Source: Bacillota bacterium (GTDB taxonomy: Bacteria > Bacillota > Sulfobacillia > Thermaerobacterales > Thermaerobacteraceae). From it: DNA of 9,203 bases. Below are positions 5,756 through 9,203 of the stretch, piece by piece. Numbering within the stretch: position 1 is the first letter of the stretch; the number at the start of each line of letters is the position of its first letter. Below the pieces are notes generated by a model. The model saw nothing but the letters and a program-made list of their open reading frames with translations, was not told the DNA's origin and made no database searches. Both the position numbers and the translations under genes were made by a program. Where the stretch lies: positions 1 through 9,203 of the forward strand of contig QGUQ01000051.1 in the NCBI GenBank assembly GCA_003242195.1, in the 5' to 3' direction.

Positions 5756-6652
5756 ATGGATCCCCATCACATCCGGGAGATGGTCCGCCGGCACTATGCC
5801 CGCATCGTCCCAGGAGGTCACGGCGCAGCGGAGGATGGTGCGCCGGCACCTTCTCTGGATGCGCCGGGCAGCTGCTGCGATCCGTCGCCGGACCGCGGAC
5901 AGGCCGGCGGCTGCCATGCCCCCTCGAGCCCGGCGGGTGCCACGCCTTGCTGTGGTGGCGTCGTGTCGGTGGAGGAGATCGGCCGGGTCCTCGGCTACTC
6001 GGAGGAAGAGCTGCAGGCAGCGCCCGAAGGGGCCCATCTGGGTCTAGGCTGCGGCAACCCCCTGCTCATCGCCTCCCTCCGGCCGGGAGACACCGTGCTC
6101 GATCTGGGCTGTGGCGCCGGGTTCGACTGCTTCCTGGCCGCCCGGCAGGTCGGTGAGACCGGCCGTGTGATCGGGGTCGACATGACGCCGGAGATGCTGG
6201 CCCGGGCCCGTGAGAACGCCCGCAAGGGCGGGTTCACCAACGTGGAGTTCCGGCTGGGCGAGATCGAGCACCTGCCGGTGGCGGATCAGAGCGTCGACGT
6301 GGTCATCTCCAACTGCGTGATCAACCTCTCGCCCGAAAAGGAGCAAGTCTTCCGGGAGGCCTTCCGCGTCTTGAAGCCCGGCGGCCGGCTGGCGGTGTCG
6401 GACATGGTCAGCCGCGTCCCGCTGCCGCCCGAGCTGCGGGAGGACGCGGCCCTCTACTGCGGGTGCCTGGCGGGAGTGGCATCGGTACCGGAGTTGGAAC
6501 GGATGCTGGCCGCAGCCGGCTTCCAGCAGATCGAGATCAAGCCCCTGGATCGCCGGAAGCTGCTGGAGGCCTGGGGCGCCGATCCACGCTTGCAGGACTT
6601 GGTCTTCTCCGCCAGCATCGAGGCCGTCCGGCCCCGCCGGGCGTCTCCGTGA
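5756..6652 (+). CDS. arsM: Arsenite S-adenosylmethionine methyltransferase ArsM
   Basis: It probably methylates trivalent arsenic with SAM, giving methylated, partly volatile arsenicals in a cytoplasmic detoxification route. ATG 5756 has GGAGGTG 10 nt upstream (5741-5747) and gives 298 aa. The Rossmann SAM site is VLDLGCGAGFD (114-124) with GVDMTPEML (140-148). ArsM hallmarks are EGAHLGLGCGNP with Cys99, VISNCVINLSPEKE with Cys187, and YCGCLAG with Cys237, equivalent to the As(III)-binding cysteine triad of characterised ArsM proteins. SCC (39-41), Cys53 and CCGG (65-68) precede the fold. The segment between the N-terminal helix and CCGG is about 48 residues, longer than in typical Bacillota ArsM, and Pro/Gly/Ala-rich. 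It has its own promoter and is followed by a MarR-type regulator. No arsR, arsC or arsenite efflux gene is visible. A methyltransferase acting on another metalloid is a remote alternative. Confidence 0.93.
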   Translation: MDPHHIREMVRRHYARIVPGGHGAAEDGAPAPSLDAPGSCCDPSPDRGQAGGCHAPSSPAGATPCCGGVVSVEEIGRVLGYSEEELQAAPEGAHLGLGCGNPLLIASLRPGDTVLDLGCGAGFDCFLAARQVGETGRVIGVDMTPEMLARARENARKGGFTNVEFRLGEIEHLPVADQSVDVVISNCVINLSPEKEQVFREAFRVLKPGGRLAVSDMVSRVPLPPELREDAALYCGCLAGVASVPELERMLAAAGFQQIEIKPLDRRKLLEAWGADPRLQDLVFSASIEAVRPRRASP

Positions 6653-6690
6653 CCGCCCCCTTCCCCGCAGCCAACCCTCGCATCCCTCCC

Positions 6691-6741
6691 CACCCGGCGC
6701 CGGAGGCCCGCCTGCGTTGTGGCGACACCCGGCGCCGGTGT
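6691..6741 (+). repeat. 13-bp direct repeat and near-palindrome before marR
   Basis: CACCCGGCGCCGG occurs at 6691-6703 and again at 6726-6738, 35 bp apart. The second copy is part of ACACC-C-GGCGCC-GGTGT (6725-6741), a 16-bp palindrome interrupted by a single extra C, lying between the proposed -35 and -10 boxes of marR. It may be a regulator site or a weak stem at the end of arsM; there is no T-run. Confidence 0.45.
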
Positions 6742-6746
6742 ATCAT
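6717..6746 (+). promoter_or_regulatory. Probable marR promoter
   Basis: TATCAT (6741-6746) is a one-mismatch -10 box. TTGTGG (6717-6722), 18 bp upstream, is a weak -35. The predicted start is near 6753, just before the inverted repeat at 6756-6772. The weak -35 leaves room for an activator or for partial read-through from arsM. Confidence 0.5.
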
Positions 6747-6755
6747 GGGGCCGGT

Positions 6756-6772
6756 CGTTGCGACAGGCAACG
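6756..6772 (+). promoter_or_regulatory. Operator-like inverted repeat at marR
   Basis: CGTTGC and GCAACG form a perfect 6-bp inverted repeat around GACAG. Arm sequence and 5-nt spacing match the two repeats at the arsM promoter. It starts about 10 nt after the -10 box, a position equivalent to that of the second arsM site, consistent with autorepression. Confidence 0.62.
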
Positions 6773-6793
6773 GGCGCAGGGGAGGTGCGGGGC

Positions 6794-7315
6794 ATGGACG
6801 CTCGCACGGCAGGCCCGCTTCTCCGGCGGGTGGCACGGCTTTACTCCCGGTTGCAGCGCGAGGGAGTGGACGCCTGCTGCGGCGACGCCACGACGGCGGC
6901 CCAGTGCATGATCCTGACGGAACTGGGCCGCTCCGGACCGGTCACCCTGGCTGACCTGGCGCGCCGGGTCAACCTCGACAAGGGCTGGGTCAGCCGGGTC
7001 GTGGAAGCCATGACCCGGCAGGGCTTGCTCAGGAAAGAGCCCAGCCCGGCCGACCGGCGGGCGGTGATCATCTCCATGACCGCGGCGGGAGCGCACCTGT
7101 GCTGCAATCTGAACGAGATGCTGGACCATCAGGCCGATCGGGTCATGCGCCGCATCCCGCCGGAGGAGCGGCCGAACGTTCTCCGCGCCCTCGCCTTGCT
7201 GGAGCGTGCCCTGCAGGAGGAGTTGGGCGGCCAACCGCTCCCCACCCCGGAGAGCGAAGCGGACTCGCCGTCATGCTGCGGCCGCGTTGCGCGCGGCCCT
7301 GCCAGCGAAGGGTAG
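6794..7315 (+). CDS. MarR-family transcriptional regulator, cysteine-rich, next to arsM
   Basis: It is a 173-aa dimeric winged-helix regulator. ATG 6794 has AGGGGAGGTG ending 6 nt upstream. Helical residues 1-45 contain VDACCGDATTAAQC. The DNA-binding part is VTLADLARRVNLDKGWVSRVVEAMTRQGLL (50-79), with the wing PADRRAVIISMT (85-96) and MTAAG at its end, followed by the C-terminal dimerisation helix (about 100-145). Seven cysteines occur: Cys28-Cys29 and Cys38 near the usual MarR ligand pocket, Cys103-Cys104 on the dimer helix, and Cys161-Cys162 in a flexible tail. The position after arsM and the shared inverted repeats suggest a repressor released by trivalent arsenic or another thiol-reactive signal; this is inference. 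The MarR fold is clear, and the ligand is unproven. Confidence 0.92.
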   Translation: MDARTAGPLLRRVARLYSRLQREGVDACCGDATTAAQCMILTELGRSGPVTLADLARRVNLDKGWVSRVVEAMTRQGLLRKEPSPADRRAVIISMTAAGAHLCCNLNEMLDHQADRVMRRIPPEERPNVLRALALLERALQEELGGQPLPTPESEADSPSCCGRVARGPASEG

Positions 7316-7321
7316 CCCTCA

Positions 7322-7358
7322 CTGGCCGCCGCCGCGTGGCCAGGCCCGGCGCCGGGCC
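7322..7358. terminator. Possible bidirectional terminator between convergent marR and proline dehydrogenase genes
   Basis: Two GC inverted repeats fill the 44-bp convergent gap: CTGGCC (7322-7327) with GGCCAG (7338-7343), and a perfect 16-bp palindrome at 7343-7358 (GGCCCGGC / GCCGGGCC). Neither has a U-tract on either strand, so they are not textbook intrinsic terminators, though location and symmetry fit stopping transcripts from both sides. Confidence 0.45.
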
Positions 7359-7359
7359 G

Positions 7360-8289
7360 CTACCCCCGGAGGAGGCTGCGGAGAACGAATCCCACATTGG
7401 CCGGGCGCTCGGCCAGCCGGCGGACGAAGTAGCCGTACCAGTCCCTGCCGTACGGAATGTAGACCCGCATCGTGTAACCCCGGTCTCGCATCTGCCGCTG
7501 GAGCTGGGGCCGGATGCCGTAGAGCATCTGAAACTCGAAGCGGTCGCGGCCGATGCCCTTCCTCTCGATGAAGTCCAGCAGCTCCTCGATCAGGCGGTCG
7601 TCGTGGGTGGCGATGGCGGCGTAGTGGCCGCGCTCCAGGTGGCGCTGCACCAGCTCCCGGAAGTTGCGGTCCACGTCGGCCTTGCTGGGATAGGCCACCG
7701 ACGGCGGCTCGTTGTAGGCGCCCTTGACGAAGCGGATATTGGGTTGCAGGTCGGCCAGCTCGTCCAGGTCGCGGGCGCTGCGGTAGAGATAGGCCTGGAG
7801 GACGACGCCCACCTGGCCGCTGTCATAGGTCTCCCGCAGGCGGCGGTACAGGCGCAGGGTCTTCTCCGTGTAGGGAGAGTCCTCCATCTCGATGCGGACG
7901 AACCGGCCCGCCGCCACGGCCCGGTCCAGGATGCGGCGGCAGTTGGCGTAGGCCAGTTCCTCGTCCACCTCGAGCCCCATCTGGCTGGGCTTGATGGAGA
8001 CGTAGGCGTCGATGCCCCGTTCCTGCAGCGCATCGATCAGCCGCAGGTACTCCTCCACCGCCTCCGCCGCCGCCTCGGCCCGGGTCACGTGCTCACCCAG
8101 GAACTGCACGGCCAGCGGGAAGCCCTCGCCGTTGAGCCGCCGGGCCACATCCAGGGCGGAAGCCAGATCCTCGCCCGCCACGAACCGGGATGCACCGAGG
8201 CGCATGCCGTAACGGGTGACGAACCGGGTGACGGCCGGGTTGCCCGCCACCGCGAAGATCAACTGCCGGCTCCAGTGGGGTTCCGCCAC
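7360..8289 (-). CDS. putB: Proline dehydrogenase, monofunctional PutB/FadM type
   Basis: It is an FAD-dependent beta/alpha barrel that oxidises L-proline to pyrroline-5-carboxylate, passing electrons to the membrane quinone pool. At 309 aa it matches the Thermus and Bacillus single-domain enzymes rather than bifunctional PutA. Motifs are VSIKPSQMGL (97-106, with Lys100), VRIEMEDS (131-138), LQAYLYRS (164-171), RFVKGAYNEP (186-195), ATHD (227-230), FQMLYGIR (253-260), YIPYGRDWYGYF (277-288) and RRLAERP (290-296). Arg290 and Arg291 match the pair that binds the proline carboxylate. The start codon is GTG at 8287-8289, with GGAGG (complement of 8298-8302) 8 nt away. No pyrroline-5-carboxylate dehydrogenase gene is visible, so the next step of proline catabolism is encoded elsewhere. 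Confidence 0.95.
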   Translation of the reverse strand: MAEPHWSRQLIFAVAGNPAVTRFVTRYGMRLGASRFVAGEDLASALDVARRLNGEGFPLAVQFLGEHVTRAEAAAEAVEEYLRLIDALQERGIDAYVSIKPSQMGLEVDEELAYANCRRILDRAVAAGRFVRIEMEDSPYTEKTLRLYRRLRETYDSGQVGVVLQAYLYRSARDLDELADLQPNIRFVKGAYNEPPSVAYPSKADVDRNFRELVQRHLERGHYAAIATHDDRLIEELLDFIERKGIGRDRFEFQMLYGIRPQLQRQMRDRGYTMRVYIPYGRDWYGYFVRRLAERPANVGFVLRSLLRG

Positions 8290-8379
8290 GTCTCACGCCT
8301 CCACGAGTACAGGGTCACGCAACTCGCGCCGGGCTGGGCCGCCCTCGGCCGTGGCGGCTCTTTCCCGGCTGCCACCCCG

Positions 8380-8410
8380 ATTGTACCGTTTCCCTGCCGT
8401 ACGGTGTCGA
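8380..8410 (-). promoter_or_regulatory. Possible promoter of the proline dehydrogenase gene
   Basis: On the minus strand, TCGACA (complement of 8405-8410) and TACAAT (complement of 8380-8385) resemble -35 and -10 boxes, about 90 bp before the GTG start. The 19-bp spacer is longer than ideal and contains the palindrome CCGTACGG (8397-8404) directly next to the -35. This is the only AT-richer patch in the 147-bp gap, which otherwise shows no gene. Confidence 0.42.
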
Positions 8411-8440
8411 AAGGGGGCACCCGCGCCCCACCCGGGCTGC

Positions 8441-8460
8441 GGCGCCGGTCCTACGGCGCC
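8441..8460 (-). other. Stem-loop across the stop codon of the HAD hydrolase gene
   Basis: GGCGCCG (8441-8447) and CGGCGCC (8454-8460) form a perfect 7-bp stem whose 6-nt loop holds the TAG stop (complement of 8451-8453). No U-run follows on the minus strand. It could protect the 3' end of the message or aid termination; the function is unproven. Confidence 0.35.
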
Positions 8461-9203
8461 TCGGTCCCCCCGGCCAGGAGGACCTCCTCGATCAGGTGGG
8501 CGACGCCGTCTTCATCGTTGCTGCGGGTGACGAGGCGGGCACAGCGCCGGACGTCTTCGGAAGCGTTGGCCATGGCCACACCCAGGCCCGCGAAGCGTAG
8601 CATCTCCCGGTCGTTGTCGTTGTCGCCGACGGCCACCACCTCTTCGGGGGGCACGCCCAGCAGCGCCGCCAGGCGGGCCAGCCCGGACGCCTTCGACACG
8701 CCCGCCGGCAGGACGTCGAAGCTGCGGGCCGCGGAGTGGGTGACGTGGACGTACCCGCCCAGCCGGGCCAGCAGGGCCTGCTGTACGGGCCGCAGGTGCT
8801 CTTCCCGACCGATGGCGGAGATCTTGGCAGGAGCGCCCGGGGCGACGTCGATGTACCGGGGCAGCTCGGCCGGGGCCACGTGGCGGACGTGGGGCCGCAT
8901 GGCCAGGTAGTGCCACAGCCCGCCCCGCCCCAGCGACCGCACCACCTGCCGCCAGGAGGGGCGGTAGGTGCTGGCCAGGTGGTCGGCGAAGTGCAGGACG
9001 ACCGCTACCCCCGCGCCGGCCAGGAAGGCCGCCACCTCCCGGGCCAGGTCTCTGTCCATGGGGTGCGCGTGGAGTACGGAGGGCCGCCCTGCGGGACTGC
9101 CGGGGTCCACCACGAAGGCGCCGTCGCTGACCACCAGGGGCGAGCGAAGGCCCAGGGTACGGGCGATGAGGCGGGCCGAGGGGAACACCCGGCCGGTGGC
9201 CAG
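8451..9203 (-). CDS. Cof-type HAD-superfamily hydrolase, 5' end outside the window
   Basis: This is probably a Mg2+-dependent phosphatase acting on small phosphorylated metabolites, such as sugar phosphates or nucleotides; the exact substrate cannot be told. The frame stays open to the window edge and reads LATGR at 9189-9203, the HAD motif II of Cof proteins, so the N-terminal DxDGT motif and about 30-40 residues lie beyond it. LVVSDGAFVVD follows as the usual 'NGA' strand. A type IIB cap fills the middle. Motif III lysine is in GVSKASGL (Lys codon 8691-8693), and motif IV is GDNDNDREML (8610-8627 for the acidic core), followed by GLGVAMANASEDVRRCA and a typical C-terminal helix. The gene lies upstream of proline dehydrogenase on the same strand with a 161-nt gap, and functional linkage is not evident. 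An internal GTG at 9186-9188 is not the true start because it would lose motif I and motif II. Confidence 0.93.
   Translation of the reverse strand: MATGRVFPSARLIARTLGLRSPLVVSDGAFVVDPGSPAGRPSVLHAHPMDRDLAREVAAFLAGAGVAVVLHFADHLASTYRPSWRQVVRSLGRGGLWHYLAMRPHVRHVAPAELPRYIDVAPGAPAKISAIGREEHLRPVQQALLARLGGYVHVTHSAARSFDVLPAGVSKASGLARLAALLGVPPEEVVAVGDNDNDREMLRFAGLGVAMANASEDVRRCARLVTRSNDEDGVAHLIEEVLLAGGTEAP

Noticed and set aside
3259..5757. Minus-strand open frame of 832 codons antisense to hisA, hisF and hisIE
   Set aside because: It lies opposite three clearly conserved genes, its translation is an Arg/Ser/Pro/Ala-rich string with no recognisable domain, and such frames are expected opposite GC-rich coding DNA.
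6719..6793. Upstream GTG extension of the marR frame
   Set aside because: The extension covers the predicted promoter and operator. ATG 6794 has a strong ribosome site and gives a normal MarR length.
8610..8627. Tandem GTCGTT triplets resembling a short repeat
   Set aside because: They are the codons of the conserved GDNDND motif of the HAD hydrolase, not a non-coding repeat.
7099..8910. Plus-strand open frame of 603 codons antisense to proline dehydrogenase and the HAD gene
   Set aside because: It is the complement of two well-supported genes, and its composition mirrors their codons rather than a protein family.

Overview
The window is very GC-rich, with frequent GTG starts and strong GGAGG ribosome-binding sites. 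Its gene repertoire (a classic his gene order, a Clostridia-type ArsM and a monofunctional PutB-type proline dehydrogenase) suggests a thermophilic, high-GC member of the Bacillota such as the Thermaerobacter group. The taxonomy is inference from composition and protein style, not a search result.

Layout. Positions 1-5628 (+) hold the distal part of a histidine biosynthesis operon in the order hisD(3' part)-hisC-hisB-hisH-hisA-hisF-hisIE. HisD and HisC run together in one uninterrupted frame, so they appear to be a fused protein. Most junctions are overlapping or tight (hisC/hisB ATGA, hisH/hisA 23-nt overlap). The two larger gaps are 105 nt before hisF and 44 nt before hisIE. Several of these enzymes carry Pro/Ala/Gly-rich low-complexity insertions not usual in their families. 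Together the enzymes convert PR-ATP to PR-AMP and ProFAR (HisIE), then PRFAR (HisA), imidazole glycerol phosphate plus AICAR (HisHF), imidazole acetol phosphate (HisB), histidinol phosphate (HisC) and finally histidinol to histidine (HisD). The histidinol-phosphate phosphatase is not in the window.

Positions 5640-7315 (+) form a separate arsenic-related unit: a consensus sigma-A promoter, an ArsM-type arsenite methyltransferase, a second promoter and a cysteine-rich MarR-family regulator. Three copies of the same inverted repeat (GTTGY-N5-RCAAC) sit at the two promoters, two at arsM and one at marR. This is the best candidate for a small regulatory circuit in the window.

Positions 7316-9203 hold two minus-strand genes convergent with marR: a PutB/FadM-type proline dehydrogenase with its own promoter, and upstream of it a Cof-type HAD hydrolase whose N-terminus runs off the window. 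The convergent junction at 7316-7359 is filled by two GC-rich inverted repeats. No tRNA, rRNA, CRISPR or insertion sequence was seen, and no gene-free stretch exceeds about 150 bases.
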